Notes: a model not told the origin generated them from the letters alone. 11,943 nucleotides of DNA from an uncultured Collinsella sp. (GCA_905211615.1 CAJMBB010000055.1:1-11943), one strand, 5' to 3'. Numbered from the stretch's first letter, positions 1 through 6,957 are shown. Translations and numbers: made by a program.

Positions 1-565
1 CGGGGCTGCCGCAGCCGACCTCCTCGCCCATGTCAAAGTAGATCTCGGAGCACGGACCGCAGGGGCCGGTGGGGCCAGCGGCCCAGAAGTTGTCGTCCTC
101 GCCCAGGCGGGAGATGTGGTCCTCGGCAACGCCCAGAGAACGCCACACGTCGTGGGTCTCGTCGTCCTCGGTAAAGACGGTAAAGTACAGGCGGTCGAGC
201 GGCAGCTTGAACTCCTTGGTGATGAGCTCAAAGGCCCATGCGCAAGCCTGCTCCTTGGAGACGCCGCCAAAAGAGAAATCGCCGAGCATCTCGAAGAACG
301 ACAGGTGACGACCGTCCTCGCCGATGCAATCGATGTCGTTGGTGCGGACGCACTTCTGGCAGGAAATCGCGCCGATCTCCTTCATGGTCTTCTTGCCCTG
401 GTAGTACTCCTTAAACTGGTTCATGCCGGCGTTGGCAAGCAGCAGCGAGGGATCATCGGGGACGAGGGACGAAGAAGGATAGAGCTTAAGACCGCGCTCC
501 TCAAAGAAGTTGAGGAACTTGGAGCGGATCTCGGCCGTAGTCATTGACGGGTAGTCAGCACTCAT
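1..565 (-). CDS. alaS: Alanine--tRNA ligase, N-terminal part (runs off the window)
   Basis: AlaRS charges tRNA-Ala with alanine in the cytoplasm. The window holds the first 188 codons; the full enzyme is usually about 870-890 residues. The class II catalytic core is visible: SSSLVPDDPS near residues 31-40, NAGMNQFK near 45-52, SCQKCVRTND near 69-78, FFEMLGDFSFG at 90-100 and GPTGPCGPCSEIYFDMG at 164-180. The motif is GDFSFGGVSK, where E. coli AlaRS has GNFSFGDYFK, so this is a divergent type. The ATG at 565 is preceded by GAGGAG (575-580) with a 9-nt spacer; an in-frame ATG at 544 is possible but lacks such a site. The gene sits behind its own promoter and a terminator. It is downstream of the AI-2E-type permease gene, from which it is separated by a plus-strand small gene. 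Confidence 0.97.
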   Translation of the reverse strand, partial: MSADYPSMTTAEIRSKFLNFFEERGLKLYPSSSLVPDDPSLLLANAGMNQFKEYYQGKKTMKEIGAISCQKCVRTNDIDCIGEDGRHLSFFEMLGDFSFGGVSKEQACAWAFELITKEFKLPLDRLYFTVFTEDDETHDVWRSLGVAEDHISRLGEDDNFWAAGPTGPCGPCSEIYFDMGEEVGCGSP

Positions 566-611
566 AGAGGGAATCTCCTCGGTTTCACATCGAAACAGTT
601 CAAACGTAACG

Positions 612-639
612 ATATTACCATCCCACCGCGCAAGTGCAA
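612..639 (-). promoter_or_regulatory. Putative sigma-A promoter of alaS
   Basis: On the minus strand a TTGCAC hexamer (634-639) and a TAATAT hexamer (612-617) are separated by 16 nt. The -10 element matches four of six consensus bases and the -35 three of six, so this is a plausible but unproven promoter. It starts right where the T-tract of the upstream terminator ends, which fits a fresh start of transcription for alaS. The leader would be short, about 40 nt, and it holds a small GTTTC/GAAAC inverted repeat (582-596) just ahead of the ribosome-binding site. No T-box is visible. Confidence 0.4.
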
Positions 640-667
640 AAAAGAGGGCCGCCAAACAGCGACCCTC
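638..667 (-). terminator. Rho-independent terminator, minus orientation, upstream of alaS
   Basis: On the minus strand a hairpin spans 644-667: five pairs GAGGG/CCCTC, one C-A mismatch, three pairs CGC/GCG and a six-base loop. Six Ts follow at once (638-643). It can only stop minus-strand transcripts entering from the right. The nearest minus gene upstream is the AI-2E-type permease, whose stop lies 339 nt away, so the 3' end of that operon would run antisense across the small plus-strand gene before stopping here. Confidence 0.8.
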
Positions 668-759
668 CAGCGAAAGTGCACGTTATTCAGTACTGTGCGA
701 TCCTTTGAAAAAGGACTGCTGTAGAATTACATATAAGAGTCACCCGGAAGGAGCGATCG

Positions 760-999
760 ATGAAAAGTAGACGATTTGTCCTGAATGCACTTCTGGTACT
801 AGCACTTTTAGCGCTCTTGGCCTTCTCCTGCTGGTACGCAAACCAACCAGCATTTGGCTACGTATTGTATGCAGTAATGTCCGGCGATAAGGCTTATTAC
901 ACTCTACGCGCAATTGACGTTCTCTTTTTCTATGTAGCCGGCCCCTTATCAATCGCTTTGCTCGCGTTTATTGTCATTTACAACTTCAAGAAACGTTAA
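760..999 (+). CDS. Small hypothetical membrane protein (79 aa, two predicted TM helices)
   Basis: I do not recognise the family. The 79-residue protein begins MKSRR, a basic stretch followed by a leucine- and alanine-rich hydrophobic segment at about residues 8-26. A short polar loop follows, then a second hydrophobic segment at about 52-74, and it ends in KKR. This suggests two membrane helices with both ends probably cytoplasmic. An excellent ribosome-binding site, GGAAGGAG (746-753), lies 6 nt before the ATG, which argues that it is really translated. It is the only plus-strand gene here, is visibly more AT-rich than its neighbours, and its stop codon is 6 nt from the converging permease stop. 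Its promoter is unclear: TAGAAT (722-727) or TACATA (728-733) could be the -10, with TTGAAA at 705-710, inside a small perfect inverted repeat TCCTTT/AAAGGA (701-715). Confidence 0.72.
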   Translation: MKSRRFVLNALLVLALLALLAFSCWYANQPAFGYVLYAVMSGDKAYYTLRAIDVLFFYVAGPLSIALLAFIVIYNFKKR

Positions 1000-1005
1000 T
1001 AGGGC

Positions 1006-2418
1006 CTATTTAGAATCCGAATCGTCCATGGAGCCGTCGATGCCGGTTTTGGTATCGTCGTCCGAGTTGGAGTCATCGTCCTTGGCGAAGGGATTCTTGA
1101 AGAAGCCCGTGGCATCGGGTTGCAAACCCGAGAGCTTGATCCAGGGATTATCGAACTCGGGCTTAGGCATCGCTTGGGCCTCGGGCGCAGTCTCGTTGCC
1201 GATGAGCTCGGACTCGTAAATGAAAGTGTCGTCGCCGAGCGCGTCGTAGGCGGCGACCGGGTTGCCATCGGCATCGCGGTACGGCGTGCCCTTAAACACG
1301 GCGCCGTCATAGGCCACAAGCTGACGGCCGGTCTCATTCTCGAAGTAGTACACGAAGATGCCCTTGAGGGCCGCACAAAGCGGGATGGCAATAATCATGC
1401 CGATGGGCCCCATGAGTGCCGAACCAATAACGAGCGCCGTGAGGCTCATAATGGGATGCACCTGCACTGAGCTCTGCATGACCTTAGGCGAAATCACATT
1501 GTCGGTGACGTTTTGCGCGACCATCGTCACGATGAGCGTCCATAACGCCAACATGGGGCTGAACATGAAACCGAGTACCGTGGCGATTGCTGCGCTCACC
1601 CAGGGACCGACGACCGGAACCAAATGCATGATGCCGGTAAAGATAGCCATGAGCGCCGCATACGGATGACCGATGATCATAAAACCGATAAAGGCGAGGA
1701 AACCACCGCAGATGGACGTCACGACCATACCGCGCATGTAGCCGCCGACAGAGCGAGAAAGGATGGCGACCATAAAGCGGTACGAGGTCTCCTTCTCCTG
1801 ACCGATGATGGTGCAAATCTCGTGATGCATGCGAGGGTAGTCGCAGGCCATCCAGTAGGCAAGCACCAGACCAAGGAAGATCACGAACAACTGCGAGGCC
1901 GTATTGGTGATGAGCGGGAACACACCGCGACCAAGCTCGGCAGCAATCTGAGACACATACTTCGATGCCACGGTAACCAGGGACGAAAGATTATCGTCCA
2001 AATACTCCTTGAGCGGCGTGTTGTTGAGCGTCTTGGCATGCGAGATCATCTCATTGAGATCGCCACCCGCAACACGAAGCTGCTCGGGCAGGCGGCTCAG
2101 GACTTCCATGATCTGACCAAAGAGAATCGGCGACAAGATGCAAACGACACCGACTAGCACGGCAACAACAACAATAAGCGCGACAAGCGAACCGATGCCG
2201 CGATTCGCGCCATGGTGCTCGAGCCAGTTGGTGATCGGCGACATCACAAAGGCGATGATGGAGCCGACTGCCAAAAACTCGATAACCGGCGCCAGCATGC
2301 CCATAAGGTTAAAGATGACGGCAGCGATGACAATGCAGCCGACGACGCCCCAAATGCGCAGCGTCAGAATACGGGTGTCGCGAAGCGTGCGGTCGGTTTG
2401 TTGGGGGTGCTCACTCAT
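1006..2418 (-). CDS. AI-2E family transporter with acidic C-terminal tail
   Basis: This is a multi-pass inner-membrane protein of the AI-2E (PF01594/TqsA-like) permease family. Some members have been linked to autoinducer-2 export and others to ion antiport, so the substrate is unknown. Several hydrophobic segments lie between about residues 20 and 360. Family marks seen are YMRGMVVTSICGG at 227-239, MHLVPVVGPW at 264-273 and HPIMSLTALVIGSALMGPIG at 321-340. Family members are usually near 350 residues. This one has 470, with a hydrophilic tail from about 361 that ends in an Asp/Ser-rich run at 447-470. The start ATG (2418) overlaps the sigma-factor stop by four bases (ATGA), so the two are probably translationally coupled. 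The gene converges on the small plus-strand gene, and no terminator follows before 667. Confidence 0.94.
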   Translation of the reverse strand: MSEHPQQTDRTLRDTRILTLRIWGVVGCIVIAAVIFNLMGMLAPVIEFLAVGSIIAFVMSPITNWLEHHGANRGIGSLVALIVVVAVLVGVVCILSPILFGQIMEVLSRLPEQLRVAGGDLNEMISHAKTLNNTPLKEYLDDNLSSLVTVASKYVSQIAAELGRGVFPLITNTASQLFVIFLGLVLAYWMACDYPRMHHEICTIIGQEKETSYRFMVAILSRSVGGYMRGMVVTSICGGFLAFIGFMIIGHPYAALMAIFTGIMHLVPVVGPWVSAAIATVLGFMFSPMLALWTLIVTMVAQNVTDNVISPKVMQSSVQVHPIMSLTALVIGSALMGPIGMIIAIPLCAALKGIFVYYFENETGRQLVAYDGAVFKGTPYRDADGNPVAAYDALGDDTFIYESELIGNETAPEAQAMPKPEFDNPWIKLSGLQPDATGFFKNPFAKDDDSNSDDDTKTGIDGSMDDSDSK

Positions 2419-3206
2419 GAACGAACCATCACTCCGTCGGGGTCAATCTTGTCTTGAATCTTCTTAAGGGTACGGCGCAGCAGACGCGAGACCTGCACCT
2501 GCGAGATGCCCAGCTTCTTAGCAATCTCGATCTGGGTCATGCCCTTTACGAAGCGCAGCTCGATAACCTCGCGCTCGCGAGGCGAGAAATCGCGGATGGC
2601 TTCCTCGATTACCAAGCGATCATCGGTAAAGTCGAGCTCGTTGTCGTCGTCGGCGTAGCGATCGAGAATCGAAGGCGCATCGTCAGAATCGGACGCACCG
2701 GGGGCCTCGATGGGCACCGAGGTGTAGGCCGAGGACGATTCCATGGCTTCGAGCACCTCGTCGACGGTCACGCCCAGGTAATCGGCGATTTCCTCAACCT
2801 TGGGCGAACGCTGAAGCTCGTTGGTGAGCTTATCGGTAGCCTGATTGACCTTGGCCGAGAGCTCCTGCAAGCGACGGGGCACGCGCACGCTCCAGCCCTT
2901 GTCGCGGAAGTGACGCTTGATCTCGCCCAATATGGTAGGCGTGGCAAACGTGGTGAACTCGAGTCCGCGCTCAGGGTCAAAGCGGTCGATAGCCTTGAGC
3001 AGGCCCAAATAGCCAACCTGCATCAGATCATCGAGCGGCTCGCCGCGGTTCTTAAATTTGTTGGCAAGAAACCTTACCAGGTTCATGTGGGACATGACGA
3101 GCTGCTCGCGTGCGTCCGGGTCACCGGTCTCTTTATAGCGACGAAACAGCTCGCGGGTTTTCTCCTTGTCCCAAGCGGTCTTACCGCTCCGGGAACGTTC
3201 GGTCAT
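2415..3206 (-). CDS. SigB/SigF/SigG-type RNA polymerase sigma factor
   Basis: This is a group 3 sigma-70 factor of 263 residues that would redirect RNA polymerase to stress or stage-specific promoters. Region 2 runs from about 35 to 105, with DDLMQVGYLGLLKAIDRFDP at 59-78 and FATPTILGEIKRHFRD at 87-102. Region 3 spans about 108-160 and region 4 about 205-255, with the helix-turn-helix at 223-250. The region 3-4 linker is unusually acidic (about 171-196). Family members are about 255-265 residues, so this one is complete. It starts one base after the stop of the RsbW-like gene, with AAGGCGG about 9 nt before the ATG. The gene pair looks like a sigma/anti-sigma unit. Which paralogue (SigB or SigF) it is cannot be told from sequence alone, and no sporulation genes are present in this window. 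Confidence 0.96.
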   Translation of the reverse strand: MTERSRSGKTAWDKEKTRELFRRYKETGDPDAREQLVMSHMNLVRFLANKFKNRGEPLDDLMQVGYLGLLKAIDRFDPERGLEFTTFATPTILGEIKRHFRDKGWSVRVPRRLQELSAKVNQATDKLTNELQRSPKVEEIADYLGVTVDEVLEAMESSSAYTSVPIEAPGASDSDDAPSILDRYADDDNELDFTDDRLVIEEAIRDFSPREREVIELRFVKGMTQIEIAKKLGISQVQVSRLLRRTLKKIQDKIDPDGVMVRS

Positions 3207-3207
3207 A

Positions 3208-3585
3208 TTAGATATCCGCCTTGAGGTCGAGGGAAAGCGTCAGGGGCGCCGCAGTCTTTTCGTAGGAATCGCACACGCTCGCCAAAATGAGCTCGGCATA
3301 CACAGCGGCCTGGTCATCCTCGTCGACGGTGGCCTGGTCGCCAAAGGTAAAGGTCATGCCAACGTGAGATTCGTCGACATCGAATTTGATCGAGATGTCA
3401 TCGGAATCAACAGCCGTGCAGCCGAAAATAAATGCTTCCTCGGCAGCCATACGAATGTCCTCGATGCGATCGACGGACATGGAGCAGAGCGCACCGACAT
3501 TTGCCGCCGTCATGCGCACAAGGCGCGCCAGACGCGGGTCGCCGGCAACGGTCAGCGTAATGGGGCAAGTTGCTTCGCTACTCAT
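3208..3585 (-). CDS. RsbW/SpoIIAB-like anti-sigma factor, ATP site degenerate
   Basis: The 125-residue protein lies directly upstream of the sigma factor gene and resembles the N-terminal half of RsbW/SpoIIAB anti-sigma kinases: a beta start (ITLTVAGDPRLARLVR, 9-24) and a helix IEDIRMAAEEAFIFG at 41-55. In RsbW the matching helix carries the N-box E..A..NA, whose Asn binds Mg-ATP. Here E50 is kept but the Asn position appears to be F54. I also find no DxGxG or GxGL box in the C-terminal half, which instead has an acidic patch (about 88-91). It may therefore bind the sigma factor without ATP, or respond to another partner. The ATG at 3585 has GAGGAG (3592-3597) 6 nt upstream and overlaps the preceding gene by 8 nt; longer in-frame starts lie inside that gene. 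Family assignment is probable and anti-sigma activity is inferred. Confidence 0.82.
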   Translation of the reverse strand: MSSEATCPITLTVAGDPRLARLVRMTAANVGALCSMSVDRIEDIRMAAEEAFIFGCTAVDSDDISIKFDVDESHVGMTFTFGDQATVDEDDQAAVYAELILASVCDSYEKTAAPLTLSLDLKADI

Positions 3586-4168
3586 CGCAGGACTCCTCGG
3601 TGGTCTCGGCGGGCGTGTAGGTGTAATACTGGGCTGCTTTAGCAGCAGGCTTCTGTGCATCATTGTCACCAGCAGCGACATCGTCCCCGGCTTCGCCAAT
3701 CAGGACACGCTCGGTCGGCTGCTCGGCTTTTTCGGCAGCGGAAAGCTTGCGCTCAGCGTCGGCCGCGGGAGCCTTCACCTTGTTAAAGAGTTTCTGCACG
3801 GCACCTGCCGCAGAATCAGTCACGCTCGACACAGCATTGCTGGCCTCGGCCATGCTACCGGTGACCTCAGAAATGTCGCGAACCACGGCTTCGACCTCTA
3901 CGAGATTGGAGGTAAGGGCATCAACTGCCGTCTTGCTCGACTTAAGCAGCGGCTCCATCTGGGCAAGCGCCGGCGTAAGCTCATCGACAGCGCCACCGAG
4001 CTTTGCCACCACAGGCTGAGCCTCGGCGATGGTGTTGTTGAGGTCGTTCACGGTCTTATCGAGCGAGTCGACAACGGTGCGGGTCTTGCGCAGGGTAAGC
4101 GCGAGCTCAACGATGGCCCACACGCCGGCAACAGCGAGCAGCAGCAGGGCGATTTGAATGGGACTCAT
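3578..4168 (-). CDS. DUF948 family membrane-anchored coiled-coil protein (YtxG-like)
   Basis: The 196-residue protein has an N-terminal membrane helix at about 4-24. A long heptad-like helical region follows at about 30-130, with repeated hydrophobic positions (VDSLDKTVNDLNNTI, VDELTPALAQMEPLL, VDALTSNLVEVEAVV). It ends in an Ala/Glu/Asp-rich, probably disordered tail. This layout is that of DUF948 proteins; B. subtilis YtxG is a general-stress member of that family. The ATG at 4168 is chosen because GGGAGG (4174-4179) lies 5 nt upstream; longer in-frame forms would begin with a non-membrane sequence lacking a ribosome-binding site. It heads the sigma-factor set and overlaps the RsbW-like gene by 8 nt. 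Its biochemical role is unknown. A link to the stress sigma factor is inferred from position. Confidence 0.88.
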   Translation of the reverse strand: MSPIQIALLLLAVAGVWAIVELALTLRKTRTVVDSLDKTVNDLNNTIAEAQPVVAKLGGAVDELTPALAQMEPLLKSSKTAVDALTSNLVEVEAVVRDISEVTGSMAEASNAVSSVTDSAAGAVQKLFNKVKAPAADAERKLSAAEKAEQPTERVLIGEAGDDVAAGDNDAQKPAAKAAQYYTYTPAETTEESCDE

Positions 4169-4268
4169 ACAAGCCTCCCAAAGGAATCGATATACAGACG
4201 ATTTCCATGGTACCCCAAAGGGGGCCGAACATGCCATGAGCAGCAACGTGGGACAAAATTATCAGCAG

Positions 4269-5618
4269 CTACTTCGGTGCATTCCCGCTGCGGTCGCGTT
4301 CACTTTGCTCTACGCGCCATTCTTCCCAACCGCGGCCGGCAGGCTGCCAAAATGCACCGCGTTCCAAGCCTTCGGGCAAATAGCGCTGATCGACCCAGCC
4401 TTCGGGATAATCGTGCGGGTATTTATACACACCGTAGTCGTCGCTGCCTGGGCGATGGCGATCGCGCAGATAACTCGGCACCTCGCGAAGCCCACTAGAA
4501 TGGATATCGGCCAGCGCCGCATCGATCGAAGCCTCACACGCGTTGGATTTAGGGGCCAAACACACATAGAGTGCAGCCTGAGCCAGGTTAATGCGGCACT
4601 CGGGATAGCCAATGACCTCGGCAGACTTAAACGCGGCATGTGCCACCAAAAGCGCCTGCGGGTCGGCGTTGCCAACGTCCTCAGAAGCATGAATCATAAT
4701 ACGGCGAGCGATAAACTTAGGATCCTCCCCAGCATCGATCATGCGCGCGAGCCAATAGATCGTGGCATCGGGGTCGCTACCGCGCATAGACTTAATAAAC
4801 GCACTGATGATGTCATAGTGCATGTCGCCGTTTTTGTCATACGAAAATCCACGACGCGGATTGGCAATCTTTACGTCATCCACGGTAATGGGATAACGCT
4901 CCCCCGCCGCCGGCGCTGGCGTCCCTTCGGTATCGGGACGCGTTACGGCAATCTCGCTCGCAAGTTCGAGCGTCGTGAGCGCCGAGCGAGCGTCACCCGC
5001 TGCCAGCGTGCAGATGGTCTTAACCGTATCCTCATCGGCCGAGAACTTGCCGTTCAAACCCTGCGGCGCCTCGAGCGCACGCTCGATAAGCGTGGCGATA
5101 TCCTCGTCTTTAAGATGCTCCAGCTCCACCACGCGACCGCGCGAGAGCAATGCCGAGTTGACCTCGAAGTACGGATTCTCCGTCGTGGCGCCAATCATAA
5201 TGACGGTACGGTTCTCAACCGCATGCAGCAGGGCATCCTGCTGCGACTTAGAGAAGCGGTGAATCTCATCGATGAATAGAATGGTGCGGCGGTCGTACGT
5301 ATTCAGGCGCGTCTTGGCCTCATCAATCACGCGACGCAGGTCCTTCACGGTACCCGTGACGGCGCTGACCTCGACAAACTCGCTCTTGGTATGGTTGGCG
5401 ATAATGTGGGCCAGCGTCGTCTTGCCCGTACCGGCCGGCCCGTACAGTATCACGCTCGAAAGCACGTCATGCTCGATCGCGGCACGCAGCCACGAGCCCT
5501 TACCGACGGCCTTTTGCTGACCCACGTACTCGTCGAGCGAATTGGGACGCATGCGCACCGCGAGCGGCGCATTTTTAAAGGAACGCTCGCGCGTCGAGAC
5601 AGAAAAAAGGTCGTCCAT
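4269..5618 (-). CDS. rarA: Replication-associated recombination protein A (RarA/MgsA AAA+ ATPase)
   Basis: RarA is a clamp-loader-like AAA+ ATPase that acts on stalled replication forks and gapped DNA. Counting from the ATG at 5618, the 449-residue protein shows RMRPNSLDEYVGQ at 22-34, Walker A GPAGTGKT at 60-67, Walker B ILFIDEIH at 113-120, sensor-1 GATTENP at 143-149 and an LLSR arginine-finger region at 157-160. The C-terminal oligomerisation part carries SDPDATIYWLARMIDAGEDP and HASEDVGNADPQAL, typical of MgsA. Length fits the family. The start is ambiguous: in-frame TTG 5636, ATG 5633, ATG 5624 and ATG 5618 lie close together without a strong ribosome-binding site. I prefer 5618 because MDDLF resembles usual RarA N-termini. 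It follows the dGTPase gene; no convincing terminator separates it from the DUF948 gene 100 nt downstream. Confidence 0.96.
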   Translation of the reverse strand: MDDLFSVSTRERSFKNAPLAVRMRPNSLDEYVGQQKAVGKGSWLRAAIEHDVLSSVILYGPAGTGKTTLAHIIANHTKSEFVEVSAVTGTVKDLRRVIDEAKTRLNTYDRRTILFIDEIHRFSKSQQDALLHAVENRTVIMIGATTENPYFEVNSALLSRGRVVELEHLKDEDIATLIERALEAPQGLNGKFSADEDTVKTICTLAAGDARSALTTLELASEIAVTRPDTEGTPAPAAGERYPITVDDVKIANPRRGFSYDKNGDMHYDIISAFIKSMRGSDPDATIYWLARMIDAGEDPKFIARRIMIHASEDVGNADPQALLVAHAAFKSAEVIGYPECRINLAQAALYVCLAPKSNACEASIDAALADIHSSGLREVPSYLRDRHRPGSDDYGVYKYPHDYPEGWVDQRYLPEGLERGAFWQPAGRGWEEWRVEQSERDRSGNAPK

Positions 5619-5657
5619 AGCCATCCCATGCATCAATCAAAAACGTTTTCCACTAAC

Positions 5658-5663
5658 AGTATA
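5658..5663 (-). promoter_or_regulatory. Possible -10 element upstream of rarA
   Basis: The minus strand reads TATACT here, matching five of six bases of the sigma-A -10 consensus, about 40 nt before the rarA start. No good -35 hexamer sits 16-18 nt upstream, since that space falls in the end of the dGTPase gene. A perfect 10-bp palindrome AAAACGTTTT (5640-5649) lies between this element and the start codon and could be an operator. Both are weak calls. Confidence 0.3.
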
Positions 5664-5678
5664 CCGAATTAATACGAA

Positions 5679-6926
5679 CTACCGTTCGTTAATATAGGTA
5701 CGGTGCGGAAACTCCAGACCAGGGAACAGCTTGCTCGTCAGCTCGCAGAAATAACCGTCCGTCATGCTCGCGATATAATCCACCACGGCTTGATCCTTGT
5801 CGTCCTCCCAGGCATAGGTGCGATCGTAGTAGGAAAGCTGCTGCTCAATGCGCGAAATATGGTGCTTAAAGATATACGAAGACTCGTCGCCTTCGTTTAT
5901 GTCCTGCAGACAACGGTCGTAGAGCTTTACGAACGCCTCGCGCAGCTCCGCCTCGGAATCGCCTTCGATACCGCCCTTGCTATAGATCTTCTCGTAGTTC
6001 TCGCGCTTGGCTCGGCGAATTTCCTCAAACAGGTCCTCGCTCATCTCGATGCGCGGCTTACCATAGCTGTGCTCAACGATATCGATGGAGGCATGCGTGA
6101 GGATCCAACTGTTGTAGGCACCGCCCCGGCCATCATCAAAAGCGTCAGGCGAAAGCAGGCCCGCCGCGATCGCATCCTGACGGTCACGACCGACGTAGGC
6201 AAGAATATCCGAGATGCGAACGACGCAGCCCTCGAGCGTCATGGGACGCAGGTGCTCAATTGCGCTATAGCCCGTGGCAATGCAATCCTCAACCGTCGGG
6301 TCAAACTGGTCAAAGGAGCCCATGTCCGAGAGCTCAAACACACGCTGCTCGTACTCGCCGTTATGGCATAGCACGCCGTCGAGCGTCTGGAGCGACACGT
6401 TGCGGCCATACAACGCGTCGAGCACGCGGACCGACTGCACGTTATGGAAAAAATAACGCCCCGTGCGCTCATGAAAGATATCGTTGAGGAAGCGCTCGCC
6501 GGCATGGCCGAAAGGCGTGTGTCCCAAGTCGTGACCCAGGCCAATCGCCTCGATCAGATCGCAATTGAGCCCCAGGGCGCGACCGATATCGCGCGCAATG
6601 CGGGAGACAAGCTGTACGTGCAAACCGCGGCGTGAAAGATCGTCATTGCTACGGAAGCTAAAGACCTGCGTTTTGCCTGCATAACGGGTGTACGCCGGAA
6701 GATGAAGTATCTTTTCGGTATCGCGCATAAACGCCGGACGCATAAGCGTGCCTTTGTCGGCGGCGCGATCAATACGACGAATGACTTGATCGTCGTTGCA
6801 ACGATACGGGTTGACATAGCCCGAAGCACGATCGGCGGCAATGCGCTCGACAAGTTCGGGCGACAACGCCGAGGGAATACGGTCCATGCGCGCCTTAATG
6901 ACGGCCGTTTCTTGATTAATTGCCAT
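5679..6926 (-). CDS. dgt: dGTPase-like HD-domain triphosphohydrolase
   Basis: The enzyme probably hydrolyses dGTP or other dNTPs to the nucleoside and triphosphate, helping to control nucleotide pools in the cytoplasm. Counted from the ATG at 6926, the 415-residue protein has the HD metal site: H103 (GLHVQLV), H132-D133 (GLGHDLGHTPFGHAGE, 129-144) and D240 (VVRISDILAYVGRD, 235-248). LPAYTRYAGKTQVF at 76-89 corresponds to the segment that precedes the HD core in this family. AAGGAG (6933-6938) lies 6 nt before this ATG, which rules out the longer in-frame start at 6953. The gene begins 31 nt after the prepilin-peptidase stop, so the two are probably cotranscribed. Substrate preference (dGTP or general dNTP) cannot be read from the sequence. 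Confidence 0.92.
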   Translation of the reverse strand: MAINQETAVIKARMDRIPSALSPELVERIAADRASGYVNPYRCNDDQVIRRIDRAADKGTLMRPAFMRDTEKILHLPAYTRYAGKTQVFSFRSNDDLSRRGLHVQLVSRIARDIGRALGLNCDLIEAIGLGHDLGHTPFGHAGERFLNDIFHERTGRYFFHNVQSVRVLDALYGRNVSLQTLDGVLCHNGEYEQRVFELSDMGSFDQFDPTVEDCIATGYSAIEHLRPMTLEGCVVRISDILAYVGRDRQDAIAAGLLSPDAFDDGRGGAYNSWILTHASIDIVEHSYGKPRIEMSEDLFEEIRRAKRENYEKIYSKGGIEGDSEAELREAFVKLYDRCLQDINEGDESSYIFKHHISRIEQQLSYYDRTYAWEDDKDQAVVDYIASMTDGYFCELTSKLFPGLEFPHRTYINER

Positions 6927-6932
6927 GGCATG

Positions 6933-6938
6933 CTCCTT
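6933..6938 (-). promoter_or_regulatory. Ribosome-binding site fixing the dGTPase start
   Basis: AAGGAG on the minus strand, 6 nt before ATG 6926. The alternative ATG at 6953 lies upstream of this site and has no comparable Shine-Dalgarno, so the shorter protein is preferred. Confidence 0.75.
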
Positions 6939-6957
6939 AAGAAGGATGCGCAATCGG

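Noticed and set aside
566..640. Possible T-box leader for alaS
   Set aside because: No TGG-N-ACC-GCG T-box sequence is present, and the terminator lies upstream of the likely alaS promoter, so it cannot act as its attenuator.
2454..3224. Plus-strand frame of 256 codons opposite the sigma-factor gene
   Set aside because: Mirror frame of a clear sigma-70 gene; no start signal or domain.
4213..4223. CCCC/GGGG mini-hairpin after rarA as a terminator
   Set aside because: Only four pairs with a three-base loop and no T-tract, so termination is unlikely.
4200..4235. SigB-type promoter (GTT...GGGTAC) ahead of the DUF948 gene
   Set aside because: A GGGTAC is present, but the GTT element is only 11-12 nt away, too close for SigB-type spacing, and the CCCC/GGGG stem explains the G-run.
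3386..4498. Plus-strand frame of 370 codons across the DUF948 and RsbW-like genes
   Set aside because: It crosses three minus-strand genes with proper starts and overlaps. Its translation is low-complexity and Arg-rich, without family resemblance.
4158..5279. Long plus-strand open frame (373 codons) opposite rarA
   Set aside because: It is antisense to a gene with complete AAA+ motifs, has no ribosome-binding site or recognisable domain, and long antisense frames are expected in GC-rich coding DNA.
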